From Thainema sp966674685 (GTDB taxonomy: Bacteria > Cyanobacteriota > Cyanobacteriia > Phormidesmidales > Phormidesmidaceae): a stretch of 64,000 nt of DNA. Positions 1 through 8,085 of this stretch are shown here, piece after piece. Position 1 is the first letter of the stretch, and every line of letters begins with the position of its first letter. Made by a program: the position numbers and the translations under genes. Where the stretch lies: positions 1-64,000 of the forward strand of contig CBKWJC010000032.1 of assembly GCA_966674685.1 (NCBI GenBank). The letters run 5' to 3'. The notes beneath the pieces were generated by a model. It was not told where the DNA came from and did no database searches. It saw only the letters and a program-made list of their open reading frames with translations.

Positions 1-620
1 GGCCTCGCTGTATCGCCCTTGAGACTTATAGAGCCCCGCCAGATCATTCAAGCTGATAGCGACATCGGGATGCTGTTTGCCTAAGAGTTGCTTTCTCAAG
101 GCTAAGGCCTGTTGATAAAGTGGTTCGGCCTCGCTGTATCGCCCTTGAGACTTATAGAGCCCCGCCAGATTATTCAGGCTGGACGCAACATTGGGATGCT
201 GTTCGCCTAAGAGTTGCTTTCTCAAGGCTAAAGCCTGTTGATAAAGCGGTTCGGCCCTGCTGTATCGCCCTTGGGATTCATAGAGCCCCGCCAGATTATT
301 CAGGCTGGTAGCGACATTGGGATGCTGCTCGCCTAAGAGTTTTTTCCTCAAGGCTAAGGCCTGTTGATAAAGCGGTTCGGCCTCGCTGTATCGCCCTTGA
401 GTCTTATGGAGCAGAGCCAGATTATTCAGGACGGTAGCGACATTGGGATGCTCCTCGCCCAAGATTTGTTTCTTCAAGGCCTGTTGATAAAGCAGTTCGG
501 CCTCGCTGTATCGCCCTTGAGACTCATAGAGCAGAGCCAGATTATTCAGGCTGATAGCGAAATCGGGATGCTCCTCACCTAAGCGATTGCGAGTTGCAAC
601 AACGCATTTTTCATACCAAG
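1..620 (-). repeat. 126-bp tandem repeats encoding 42-residue TPR units
   Basis: The segment CCTCGCTGTATCGCCC recurs at about 3, 129, 381 and 501, with a one-base-different copy at about 255. The spacing is 126, 126, 126 and 120 bp. Each unit encodes one 42-residue kinesin-light-chain-type TPR (core NNLAGLYxSQGRYSEAEPLYQQAL). The unit ending near 480 lacks two codons (Ala-Leu after QQAL). Near identity at the DNA level points to recent amplification or conversion of repeat units. The array continues past the left edge. Confidence 0.9.
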
Positions 621-2013
621 GTTCCGCATGTGTATAAAGACCTTGTCCTTGATAAAAACGACCCAACCCAACAAACGGCCAAATTATTCCCGCATCCGTA
701 ACCTGAGCGATCCAATGCGTTGCAGATTCCTCTACATGGAGAATCATCCCGCTCCAAACCAACGCTTGATCCCTTGTCAGTGAGTTATCAATTTCCTTTG
801 AAGCTGCCACCATCACTCGACAAAAAGCCCCGATCAACGGTGAATCCTCTGGCAGCTTCGTCCGAATAAACCGCTGAATTAACTGATGATACTGATATCG
901 TCCTGTCTCCACTCGCTTCAGCAAACTCAACCGCACCAGTTCCTCATCCCGCCAATCTTCCAACTCCTCCGGGTCAGCCTCCGGCATACACGCCTCCACC
1001 CGCTCCCACGGAATCGGAGCCAGTGCAAAACAGCTCAGCAAACAGGCCAACTCCTGCGCCTCCTCACTCAGCTCCTGCCAACTCAACTCAAACGCACTAG
1101 CCACACCCAAACTGGCCGTCATTCCTTCTTCAATTCGCGTCAACGCCCGCGCCTGTAACTCCCGTTCCTCTAGCTTCTCTCGTAGCTTTGCCAGTGACCA
1201 ATCCTGTTTCCATGCCAAATATCGTCCCACCAACTCCAACCCCAGCGGCAAATCACCCAGCCACTCACACAGCGCATCCGCCGTTTCCAGCTCCGCATCA
1301 ATTCGCTCCGCTCCCGCCAACTGCCGCAACAGTTCCAGCGCATCCGCCCGTGCCAACACCCCAATCGGTAACTTCGCAATCCGCGAACCCAACTCCACCC
1401 GTGTCGTCATCAACACCGTAAACCGCTGATCGCGCGGCAAATATGGCTCCACCTGCCGATAATCCGTCACATCATCCAGCACCACCAGCACCGACTCCGG
1501 TTCCTGCGTCTCCGGATCAAACCTCGGCCACTGCCGCCAACAAAACGCCACCTGATCCTTCGCGTCCAACTCCTCCGGCGGATTCAGCCCCAGATAGCTC
1601 TTGCCAAACGTAATGATCTGCGTGCCAATATCCGCATTACCCTCCGCCCCCCGCGCCGACAGCCAACACACCCCACCCGGAAACGCTTCTTGCCAACGCT
1701 GCTGGGCATACTGCACCGCCAGTTCCGTCTTGCCCACGCCACCCATCCCCGTCACAGCGGTGATCACAATCCGGTTTTCCTGCTTCAGTAACTTATGTAG
1801 ATCATCTAAATCTTGAGCACGACCAACAAAGTAATCCGTGCCCAAGAACGGAATATTACTGGGAGGAAGGTCTACCTTTGGCGCAGATACCGCATGAATG
1901 TTTACTGTTCCCTGATTGTTCGGCAGGATCGGGCCATAGTTGCCAGTGTAAACGTTCCGTTCCACTTTTCCGGTAACGTTCCACTGTTCCAAAGGTGACG
2001 ATTCGTTGGTCAT
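1..2013 (-). CDS. NB-ARC STAND ATPase with TPR repeats (NLR-like), 3' end beyond window
   Basis: Partial gene: 671 codons from the ATG at 2013 to the window edge with no stop. Residues about 9-41 form an Asn/Gly-rich motif (WNVTG, ERN, GTVNI). A P-loop NTPase follows, with Walker A GMGGVGKT near 88-96, Walker B VLVVLDD near 175-181, an LMTTR sensor near 201 and the NB-ARC GLPL-like motif GDLPLGLEL near 253-261. A helical winged-helix-like stretch leads to kinesin-light-chain type TPRs from about residue 470, which continue off the edge. This is the sensor/oligomerisation architecture of bacterial NLR-like proteins used in defence and regulated cell death; the ligand is unknown. It starts only 4 bases after the stop of a small protein gene sharing the N-terminal motif, so the two are surely co-transcribed. 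Domain identity is firm; the immune role is inference. Confidence 0.9.
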   Translation of the reverse strand, partial: MTNESSPLEQWNVTGKVERNVYTGNYGPILPNNQGTVNIHAVSAPKVDLPPSNIPFLGTDYFVGRAQDLDDLHKLLKQENRIVITAVTGMGGVGKTELAVQYAQQRWQEAFPGGVCWLSARGAEGNADIGTQIITFGKSYLGLNPPEELDAKDQVAFCWRQWPRFDPETQEPESVLVVLDDVTDYRQVEPYLPRDQRFTVLMTTRVELGSRIAKLPIGVLARADALELLRQLAGAERIDAELETADALCEWLGDLPLGLELVGRYLAWKQDWSLAKLREKLEERELQARALTRIEEGMTASLGVASAFELSWQELSEEAQELACLLSCFALAPIPWERVEACMPEADPEELEDWRDEELVRLSLLKRVETGRYQYHQLIQRFIRTKLPEDSPLIGAFCRVMVAASKEIDNSLTRDQALVWSGMILHVEESATHWIAQVTDAGIIWPFVGLGRFYQGQGLYTHAEPWYEKCVVATRNRLGEEHPDFAISLNNLALLYESQGRYSEAELLYQQALKKQILGEEHPNVATVLNNLALLHKTQGRYSEAEPLYQQALALRKKLLGEQHPNVATSLNNLAGLYESQGRYSRAEPLYQQALALRKQLLGEQHPNVASSLNNLAGLYKSQGRYSEAEPLYQQALALRKQLLGKQHPDVAISLNDLAGLYKSQGRYSEA

Positions 2014-2017
2014 GGAG

Positions 2018-2485
2018 CTAGGCAGGCGGTTGGCCGTAGTTGATATTTATAGTTCCAGTGTTGTCTTTTATAACTGGAGCCTTATTATCGATAAACTCAT
2101 TTTTCTCAGCATGACCAATTACATTCCAGACTTCGCTACCCGATCCCTGGTTAATGTTAATTTCTTGCTGAATTTGCTGGGCTAAGTTGCGAACCTCTTG
2201 CTCAAAAACAGGATCTTCTTTCATTGCTGCTTCCAAATGAGGCGTTAGCAGTTTGACCTGCTGCTCAGTAACAGTGCCACCCGCCTCAACGGTCTTGTTC
2301 AGTTCCTCTACTTCCCGAATTCCTCGCAGCTTCTGCCAAATTTTCTGCCGTAGAGCATTTATCTTACTCAGCACTACAGGATTTAGCTTTTCTGCAACTT
2401 GTTCAGCCGTAGATTCTAAGTATGGCTTGAAAACTAAACTCAGTATTGCACTTGCGACAACTGTCAGCGTCACCGGGTCTGCCAT
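2018..2485 (-). CDS. small helical protein with C-terminal amyloid-like motif; putative NLR partner/effector
   Basis: 155 aa. Residues 1-20 are hydrophobic (MADPVTLTVVASAILSLVF), followed by a predicted all-helical region to about 112 and a short Gln/Asn linker. Residues 118-150 form a motif (WNVIG, EKNE, GTININ) that aligns without gaps to residues 9-41 of the NLR encoded 4 bases downstream: shared positions are E, WNV, G, E, N, N, P, GT and NI. In characterised bacterial amyloid-signalling systems, an effector with an N-terminal helical (Bell-type, membrane-targeting) domain and an adjacent NLR share such a motif, which templates from the NLR to the effector. The helical domain here has that general shape, but I cannot assign a family. 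Role as a death effector or adaptor is inference. Confidence 0.8.
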   Translation of the reverse strand: MADPVTLTVVASAILSLVFKPYLESTAEQVAEKLNPVVLSKINALRQKIWQKLRGIREVEELNKTVEAGGTVTEQQVKLLTPHLEAAMKEDPVFEQEVRNLAQQIQQEININQGSGSEVWNVIGHAEKNEFIDNKAPVIKDNTGTININYGQPPA

Positions 2486-2635
2486 GAGTGTAGAGTGATA
2501 GAGGAGTTCTCCCCTTTTATGGCATGAGTTTTAGAGTGCGGCAATATTTTGGTTAGGATTATTTAGGATTTCTTATGCTGAACCAAAATTGCGATCGCAG
2601 AGCGAAAAAGACATTGAGCAATTACAATTTTCGAC

Positions 2636-2680
2636 TCCCCTTCTCCCATTTTGGGAGAAGGGGCCGGGGGATGAGGGCAA
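2636..2680. repeat. dispersed palindromic repeat (CCCCTTCTCCC hairpin, half copy)
   Basis: CCCCTTCTCCC and GGGAGAAGGGG form an 11-bp perfect stem, followed by the family tail GGGGGATGAG. Related copies lie at 28684-28857 and 57477-57565, and a version sits inside the ABC ATPase gene near 40078. This copy lies just beyond the stop of the CHRD gene and could act as its transcription terminator, although it lacks a T-run on either side. Confidence 0.7.
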
Positions 2681-2682
2681 AC

Positions 2683-3204
2683 CTAGTGCGCCATCAACTG
2701 GCCACGAATTGCCCCATCTGGGAACTGGGGATTGTGGACATTGATATAGAAATCTTCGGGATTATTCAGAATCCGCTGCACAATGCCAGCTTCACCCGTT
2801 GGGAACTTGCCCTCCTCACCTTCGGTCAGACAATCACCCGCATCGCCATCTTCAGGGCCAGCCAGTGCCGCAACAACTGGGCCATTTTCGCCCATTGCGC
2901 CCTCATGAATATGAGCAGCCATTCCCTCACCAACTGGAACCATTTGAATTCCCGAGACTCCAAGCACGTAGCAAAGCGTCGTTTCATCGCCATCTACGCC
3001 GAAAACATAGGCATGACCCATTCCAGTTACATCACCCACCACCTCGCTGAGATCGCCACTGCTAGCGACTTCTGCACTACCATCTAGGTCTGCTCTTAAG
3101 ACAGCATTAGTATGTCCAGCATTGGCAGTTTGGGGAGCCGCGATCGCAACTCCCAAGATCAAAGCGCCACATGCAGCACTGAAGCCATGAAGCTGATTAT
3201 TCAT
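2683..3204 (-). CDS. CHRD domain-containing exported protein
   Basis: 173 aa from the ATG at 3204 (a GTG at 3213 is an alternative). An N-terminal signal peptide is evident: a hydrophobic run ALILGVAIAA, then cleavage near TANA. The mature part has the CHRD fold signature: an ADLDGSAEV opening, a HIHEG centre and a C-terminal FYINVHNPQFPDGAIRGQL. CHRD domains occur in chordin and in bacterial secreted proteins; their molecular function in bacteria is not settled. The protein is acidic and likely periplasmic or extracellular. It is transcribed alone, and a palindromic repeat follows its stop. Confidence 0.85.
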   Translation of the reverse strand: MNNQLHGFSAACGALILGVAIAAPQTANAGHTNAVLRADLDGSAEVASSGDLSEVVGDVTGMGHAYVFGVDGDETTLCYVLGVSGIQMVPVGEGMAAHIHEGAMGENGPVVAALAGPEDGDAGDCLTEGEEGKFPTGEAGIVQRILNNPEDFYINVHNPQFPDGAIRGQLMAH

Positions 3205-3419
3205 ATCTTTCACTATTCCTCACAAGCGATCGAATCGTTTCATCATTCAGGATGCGTCAACTACGGCATTAACCGTGAGTTGACCGTTATTCATCCTGCT
3301 CGTTGTACGATCAGCACGTTTATTTGGATGCAGTGACTTGGCTGAATTTGGCACGATACGATAGTAACGATAGCCTCATTGATCATCAGTGCCCATCAAA
3401 ACTTATTTGGCAGAATACT

Positions 3420-4682
3420 ATGCTTGTCTTTTTCTGCACCCTGCTTCTCCTGCTACAGCCGGACTCGCTGCCCAAAATGGGCTTACCTCAGTCCATTGCG
3501 CTGCTAGCCACGATGCCACATGCTGCTCACATAGCCCAAGCCCCAGTGATGTCACCCCAGCAAGCCCTAGAGCGACTCTTTACTACACCTGAAATTCAAG
3601 CCGATTGGTTTACTCCAGCTTTTTTACAACAGGTATCTGCCACGCAAATTCAAGGTGTAATTAGCCAAATTACGCAGAACTTGGGCGAGTACCAGAGCGT
3701 TGCTGAAACTGAAGCTGGCTTTGAAGTCCGGTTTGAGCACGGCACCGTTCCTGCTCAGATTGAACTTGATAGCAATGGTCAAATCACTAGCCTCTTTTTC
3801 CAGCCAGCTATTACCCCAATCAGCCCAGAGGAAGCAGCTTCTGCGATTCAAGAGGCTCCCTATTCGGCTAGCTTGCTGATCCTAAAAAATGGTGAAGAGC
3901 AAGCCAATGTTAGTGCCGATCAGCCCTTAGCGGTTGGGTCAGCCTTTAAGCTAGCAGCGCTAGCGGCGCTTCAGGAGCAGGTTCAAACAGAGGAGCTGTC
4001 TTGGGATACTGTCGTTGAGCTACAGCCGGAGTGGAAGAGTTTGCCCAGTGGAATCCTGCAAGATTGGCCCATTGGTTCTGCCCTGACGATTGAAACGCTG
4101 GCGACGCTGATGATTTCAATTAGCGACAATACGGCAACGGACGCGCTGATCAACATTGTGGGACGCGAAAACATCGAAGCGCTCACTCCTCGCAATCAGC
4201 CGTTTTTAACGACGCGGGAATTCTTTACGCTGAAGAATCCGGCCAATGCGTCATGGTTGGAACGCTACCGGGCAGGTGATTTAGACACGCAGCAGCAAGT
4301 TCTAACAGAAGTCCCCAATTTGCCACTGCCTGCCGCAAGCGTGTTTGCTGGAGATCCGATCAGTCTCGATGTGGAGTGGTTTTTTACAGGACAGGAACTG
4401 TGTCAGTTGATTGAACAAGTCGCGCCCCTCTCAGCGATGCGCGTCAATCCGGGCGTCGCAAATCCCGCTGACTGGCAGCAGGTAGCTTTCAAAGGCGGAT
4501 CGGAACCGGGAGTGCTGAATTTGACCACCTGGCTCGTTGATCAAGCAGGTGATACCTACTGCGTTACAACCACCTGGAACAATCCTGATCAGGCCCTGGA
4601 TGAGACAGCTTTATCGCAATTTCATCAAGGCGCGATCGCAGGTCTCAAATCTGACATCCTGCCCCAAAATCCAGAAGAGTGA
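3420..4682 (+). CDS. exported serine hydrolase, class A beta-lactamase fold
   Basis: 420 aa from the ATG at 3420, chosen because it begins a clear signal sequence (MLVFFCTLLLLLQP); an upstream in-frame TTG at 3303 would put about 39 unrelated residues in front. Residues about 50-150 resemble a DUF3887-type accessory domain. The catalytic domain has SxxK (S174-A-F-K177), the SDN triad (S235-D-N237) and a KGG in place of KTG/KSG (K358). The family includes beta-lactamases and D,D-peptidase-like cell-wall enzymes. The Glu-containing omega loop of true class A lactamases is not evident, so resistance should not be assumed. It is probably periplasmic. Confidence 0.85.
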   Translation: MLVFFCTLLLLLQPDSLPKMGLPQSIALLATMPHAAHIAQAPVMSPQQALERLFTTPEIQADWFTPAFLQQVSATQIQGVISQITQNLGEYQSVAETEAGFEVRFEHGTVPAQIELDSNGQITSLFFQPAITPISPEEAASAIQEAPYSASLLILKNGEEQANVSADQPLAVGSAFKLAALAALQEQVQTEELSWDTVVELQPEWKSLPSGILQDWPIGSALTIETLATLMISISDNTATDALINIVGRENIEALTPRNQPFLTTREFFTLKNPANASWLERYRAGDLDTQQQVLTEVPNLPLPAASVFAGDPISLDVEWFFTGQELCQLIEQVAPLSAMRVNPGVANPADWQQVAFKGGSEPGVLNLTTWLVDQAGDTYCVTTTWNNPDQALDETALSQFHQGAIAGLKSDILPQNPEE

Positions 4683-4928
4683 TGTTGCGACTGGATCGCG
4701 GCGGCAAAATTGCTCTTTCGGTTTTCATTTTGAATGGCACAAGTTATGAGTGAATATGTTCTTTTTGCTACGAGAATAGTTTATTCATTCCTATTGCAAT
4801 GCTTCAAAATACTGACTTCTAGATGAAGTTTTAAATGAATCAGGCGTAGAAATACAGGGAAATGGTAAGTGTCTTCTTATACTGGGCACTCTAGGAGTGA
4901 CGGGTTGAGAGACAAGAGGGCACAACTC

Positions 4929-5939
4929 ATGATGTTAAGACAGGCTGCGGCTGGCGTTACTTGTGCAGTGCTGTGGGGCTTCAGTATTGCCTTACCTGTA
5001 AATCCAGCTCTAGCTGGAACACCACTGAATCGGGCTGTGATTGAAACGCTACGCAATCAGGTGCGACTGCTTCAGCAGGATCGCTCGGCTCGCCCGGCAA
5101 CTGTGTCGGATACTCTGACACCAGGTGATGGCGTTGCGACTGGGCAGTTAGCTCTGGCTGAATTGCGGTTTAATGACGGTTCGTTAGCCCGCATGGGTGA
5201 GCAGGTTGTTTTCTGGTTTACGCCTCAAGACCGGACATTTCGCTTGTCGAATGGAACAATGCTGATGCTGATTCCACCAGGGCAAGGCAATACCCGCATT
5301 CAGACTCCCAACGTGACGGCAGGTATTCGAGGTTCTGCTCTATTTGTCCGGTTTGATGCAGAATCTAACACGACGCTGGTTGGTGCTTTGACCAATAGCG
5401 GCATTGAAGTTTCTAATGCTGATGGCACCGAGCGGCAAGAACTGCAGGCTGGGCAAATGGCCGTTGTGGTAGACGACCGAATTGAACAGGTATATGAGTT
5501 TGACTTAGAAACGTTCTATCAGACAAGTCCGTTGGTTGAAGGACTAAGCCTGGGTCAAGCGATCGCAGCAACAGAAACCTCAACGCTTGATCAAAATGAG
5601 CGCGCTATCTTAGCTGTGCGGGAGGAAACTGCTACTGCACTTGAGCTACAGCAGTTTGATGTCAGCACTGAAACTGAAACAGTGTCTGCTCCAATTTTGA
5701 CTGATGATGTGACGATTCCTGCCGAAGCAGTAATCACGGCTGGTGAAATCATGACTCTAGATGAGATTGTGGCTGGATCTGTCGTTGAATTTGAGACAGA
5801 TGTGATGGCCAATCCCAATGCCCGTGTATCTAGTGGCCGGAGACCGGATGGTTTTCCGGGCCGAGGAAATGGGGTAGACGATGGTTTTCCAGGGCGAGGA
5901 AATGGAGTAGACGGTGGTTTTCCACCGGGACAGAGATAG
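4929..5939 (+). CDS. FecR domain-containing exported protein
   Basis: 336 aa from the ATG at 4929, preceded by GAGGG; a GTG at 4869 is less likely. A signal peptide (hydrophobic run to PALAG) is followed by a FecR domain at about residues 50-180 of the mature protein, with the hallmark LRFNDGSLARMGEQ, a repetitive beta segment, TPNVTAGIRGSALFVR and a C-terminal GQMAVV. Cyanobacterial proteins of this type are free FecR domains without an anti-sigma helix, so the role is probably structural or envelope-related rather than iron signalling. The C-terminus ends in two GFPGRGNGVD-type repeats of low complexity. It is monocistronic, with a hairpin repeat right after the stop. Confidence 0.85.
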   Translation: MMLRQAAAGVTCAVLWGFSIALPVNPALAGTPLNRAVIETLRNQVRLLQQDRSARPATVSDTLTPGDGVATGQLALAELRFNDGSLARMGEQVVFWFTPQDRTFRLSNGTMLMLIPPGQGNTRIQTPNVTAGIRGSALFVRFDAESNTTLVGALTNSGIEVSNADGTERQELQAGQMAVVVDDRIEQVYEFDLETFYQTSPLVEGLSLGQAIAATETSTLDQNERAILAVREETATALELQQFDVSTETETVSAPILTDDVTIPAEAVITAGEIMTLDEIVAGSVVEFETDVMANPNARVSSGRRPDGFPGRGNGVDDGFPGRGNGVDGGFPPGQR

Positions 5940-5945
5940 TTCTAC

Positions 5946-6012
5946 GAAATCTGGTTGAAAACCCAATTTATGTTTCGTAAAATGGTTGCCAAGCAAACGT
6001 TTTACGAAAAAA
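5946..6012. repeat. palindromic dispersed repeat, partial copy
   Basis: The end sequence TCTGGTTGAAAACCC at about 5950 precedes an inverted repeat TTTCGTAAAA (5973-5982) / TTTTACGAAA (6000-6009) followed by A-rich DNA. The same end sequence occurs beside the hairpin at 58756, so this is one member of a family also seen at 28913, 50413 and 62107. It lies 3' of the FecR gene and may also terminate transcription. Confidence 0.6.
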
Positions 6013-6097
6013 ACGCGATCGCAAATCTCAAAGCCAACCACTCCATGTTCTGAGCAATAATAGAGGGAAATCTGCGATCGCAAAGACATAAACTCTT

Positions 6098-6397
6098 ATG
6101 CCTCCTCAACAGCACCAGACCAAAGCCCTTCAAGATCAGCTCAAAATACTTCAAGCGCTCAGTACAAGAGCTACATTTGCGAATAGTAACGAAGTAGCTA
6201 GTCTAGTAGATTTGCCAATTGAAACTGTTAGAACTTATCTAAAGCGTCTTTGCGAAGAAGGCTACCTTTTATGTCGAGCTGGTTCAGATATATATGGCAA
6301 TGACGATCACAATTGCCGTATTGCAGATCAAGGTAGAGCAGCACCAAATAGCAAGGGCAGGTCATCCAAGCCGAATTGCGGTTTTACTAAACTCTGA
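6098..6397 (+). CDS. small helix-turn-helix protein, probably a truncated regulator or antitoxin
   Basis: 99 aa. Residues about 10-62 read as a winged-helix DNA-binding unit: LQDQLKILQALS, then SNEVASLVDLPIETVRTYLKRLCEEGYL, with a recognition helix around ETVRTYLKRL. After about residue 65 the frame becomes polar and uninformative, and the adjacent +1 frame carries the C-terminal part of a MazF-like toxin. The simplest reading is a small antitoxin or regulator whose original 3' end has been lost by a deletion that joined it to a toxin remnant. It may still be translated. Confidence 0.45.
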   Translation: MPPQQHQTKALQDQLKILQALSTRATFANSNEVASLVDLPIETVRTYLKRLCEEGYLLCRAGSDIYGNDDHNCRIADQGRAAPNSKGRSSKPNCGFTKL

Positions 6398-6551
6398 AGA
6401 TGGAGAGAGTTCCGGTTTATTAACTGATTCAGTTGTAATGACCGATAACTTAGCAACCGTTACGCTTTCGACTGTATCACGTGTGATTGGCTCATTACCC
6501 ATGTCGGATATCAGCCAGGCTTTGAAGCATACACTTGGTTTAAATAACTAG
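6294..6551 (+). pseudogene. C-terminal remnant of a MazF/PemK-like toxin
   Basis: The frame from 6294 encodes 85 aa ending SGLLTDSVVMTDNLATV, then a segment RVIGSLPMSDISQALKHTLGL. This order (G-L-x-x-x-SVVM-DN, then IG-LP, then ALxxxLGL) is the C-terminal half of MazF-type endoribonucleases. The N-terminal half with the G-D-V and R-P-V/A-V-V segments is absent, so the toxin would be inactive. It overlaps the end of the HTH ORF in another frame. Family assignment is by pattern recognition only. Confidence 0.45.
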
Positions 6552-6621
6552 CAGACAGAGAGTTCTAAACCTGAAGACTATTTCTGTAGGGGGCACTGCG
6601 ATGCGATACCCCCCAATTGAT

Positions 6622-7065
6622 CTATCCGTCAATTTTTGCGATCGCTTCTAGCTGACAGCGATCGCAAACGCCATGCACCGTCACCTCATAGCTTTCTGGC
6701 TTGAGGCCAGGGCGTAAGCGGTTGAGATTAAGATCCTGGAAGGTATCCCAGGCAATATCTTCAATGGCACCACAGGACTGACAGCGAAAATGGTGATGCG
6801 AGTCAGTATTTGCGTCATAGCGGGAAATGCCTTCTTCCAGCAGCACCTCGCGCACGAGGCCCGCTTCCCGCATAGCTTGCAGAGCGCTGTACACCGTCGC
6901 TTGAGAAGACATTGGAGCATCGCGATTGAGGTCGGCCAAAATTTGCTCCGCTGTTGGATGATCGGTGCGAGCTAGCAGATTAGCATAGACCGCAAATCGC
7001 TGCGGAGTCACCCGCAACCCCTTCGATTTCAAGATCTGCACCACGTCTTCTGCTTGCTGTTGCAT
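6622..7065 (-). CDS. perR: Fur-family peroxide-responsive repressor
   Basis: 147 aa, normal Fur-family length. A winged helix (residues 1-85) contains TPQRFAVYANLLARTDHPTAE and the recognition helix SSQATVYSALQAM. SRYD at 81-84 and the His cluster HHH at 90-92 provide regulatory metal ligands, and C95xxC98 with C134xxC137 form the structural zinc site. PerR rather than Fur is inferred from the SRYD Asp and from context: it is transcribed divergently from a type II peroxiredoxin gene, the same arrangement as slr1738/sll1621 of Synechocystis, where PerR represses the peroxiredoxin. A 7-1-7 palindrome lies between the two genes. Confidence 0.88.
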   Translation of the reverse strand: MQQQAEDVVQILKSKGLRVTPQRFAVYANLLARTDHPTAEQILADLNRDAPMSSQATVYSALQAMREAGLVREVLLEEGISRYDANTDSHHHFRCQSCGAIEDIAWDTFQDLNLNRLRPGLKPESYEVTVHGVCDRCQLEAIAKIDG

Positions 7066-7274
7066 CGTTTGATTCCCTCAGGCTTTTAAAATCCAGTAGC
7101 TAAATGCAGTACCGTAACACGCGTTTCATATAGGCAGACAGCTATACAGGGCTGATCTGTTCCAAAAAATTTTAAATATATTATCTATGATTATAGCCTT
7201 CCAGTCTTAGAATCTAGTAAATGTATCAAAAATTTTAAGATCTAAGTGATTTTGACTATTTACTTATTCCTAAA

Positions 7275-7289
7275 TCAGAATTATTCTGA
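7275..7289. promoter_or_regulatory. candidate PerR box (7-1-7 palindrome)
   Basis: TCAGAATTATTCTGA is a perfect 7-1-7 inverted repeat and fits the Fur/PerR operator architecture. It lies 85 bases upstream of the peroxiredoxin start, in the 308-base perR-prx intergenic region. The rest of that region is AT-rich without another clear signal. Confidence 0.6.
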
Positions 7290-7373
7290 GTTATAGTGGA
7301 AATGACCGACGATTTTCGGCAAAACCGCCGAGAAAGTCGCTTGTCAAGGTAATCATTAGATAAAGAGGTAGAT

Positions 7374-7946
7374 ATGGCAGCTATTGAGCGTGTACCTGAC
7401 GTAGTATTCAAGACTCGCGTTCGTGATGAATCCGTTCCTGGCCCCAACCCTTACCGCTGGCAGGACAAGACCACCCAAGACATTTTCGGCGGCAAGAAGG
7501 TTATCGTCTTCTCTTTGCCGGGTGCGTTCACGCCTACCTGCTCATCTAACCATTTGCCTCGTTATGAAGAACTCTACGAGGAGTTCAAGGCGCTGGGTGT
7601 AGACGAAATCATCTGCATTTCTGTGAACGATGCGTTTGTGATGTTCCAGTGGGGCAAGCAGCAGGGTGCAAAGAATGTCTTCTTGCTACCCGATGGCAAT
7701 GGTGAGTTCACTCGCAAGATGGGTATGCTGGTTGACAAATCCAACCTGGGCTTCGGTATGCGGTCTTGGCGCTACTCCATGCTGGTTGATAACTGCGAGA
7801 TCAAGAAGATCTTCGTTGAGCCTGACTTTGGCGACAACTGCCCCACCGATCCCTTCGAGGTTTCTGACGCTGACACCATGCTGGCTTACATGAAGGGTGA
7901 GCAGCCTCAAGGTGTTTCTGAGCCTCGCGTTGCTTTTGTTGGCTAG
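7374..7946 (+). CDS. type II (Prx5-like) peroxiredoxin
   Basis: 190 aa cytosolic thiol peroxidase that reduces H2O2 and alkyl hydroperoxides with thioredoxin or glutathione/glutaredoxin. The peroxidatic Cys is C56 in PGAFTPTC; C81 (EIICISVND) is at the spacing expected of the Prx5 subgroup. The catalytic Thr/Arg environment is conserved (RSWRYSMLV). The start has AGAGG 5-10 bases upstream. It is divergent from perR with a candidate PerR box, so induction by peroxide is likely. It is monocistronic, with a hairpin terminator following. Confidence 0.92.
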   Translation: MAAIERVPDVVFKTRVRDESVPGPNPYRWQDKTTQDIFGGKKVIVFSLPGAFTPTCSSNHLPRYEELYEEFKALGVDEIICISVNDAFVMFQWGKQQGAKNVFLLPDGNGEFTRKMGMLVDKSNLGFGMRSWRYSMLVDNCEIKKIFVEPDFGDNCPTDPFEVSDADTMLAYMKGEQPQGVSEPRVAFVG

Positions 7947-8039
7947 ATTGATTGTTTGAAACCTTGCTGCACAAGGGATACAGGCAGTGAGCTGTGTCCT
8001 AAGTAAGCAAACTAGTTGTGTGTTCAATGAATGAAGTAG

Positions 8040-8067
8040 GGGAGCTTAGTGGTGCTAAGCTCCCTTT
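8040..8067 (+). terminator. Rho-independent terminator after prx
   Basis: GGGAGCTTAG (8040-8049) pairs perfectly with CTAAGCTCCC (8055-8064) across a 5-base loop and is followed by TTT. It also lies downstream of the converging diguanylate cyclase gene. Confidence 0.7.
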
Positions 8068-8085
8068 ACGTATGAAAATCTAGCG

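Noticed and set aside
1..620. CRISPR-like repeats
   Set aside because: The 126-bp repeats are in frame inside a TPR-coding gene.
886..1421. Plus-strand Pro/Ser-rich ORFs
   Set aside because: They are antisense shadows of the NLR gene.
3420..4682. Antibiotic-resistance beta-lactamase
   Set aside because: The fold motifs fit, but the class A omega-loop Glu and a KTG triad are not seen; a cell-wall-related serine hydrolase is safer.
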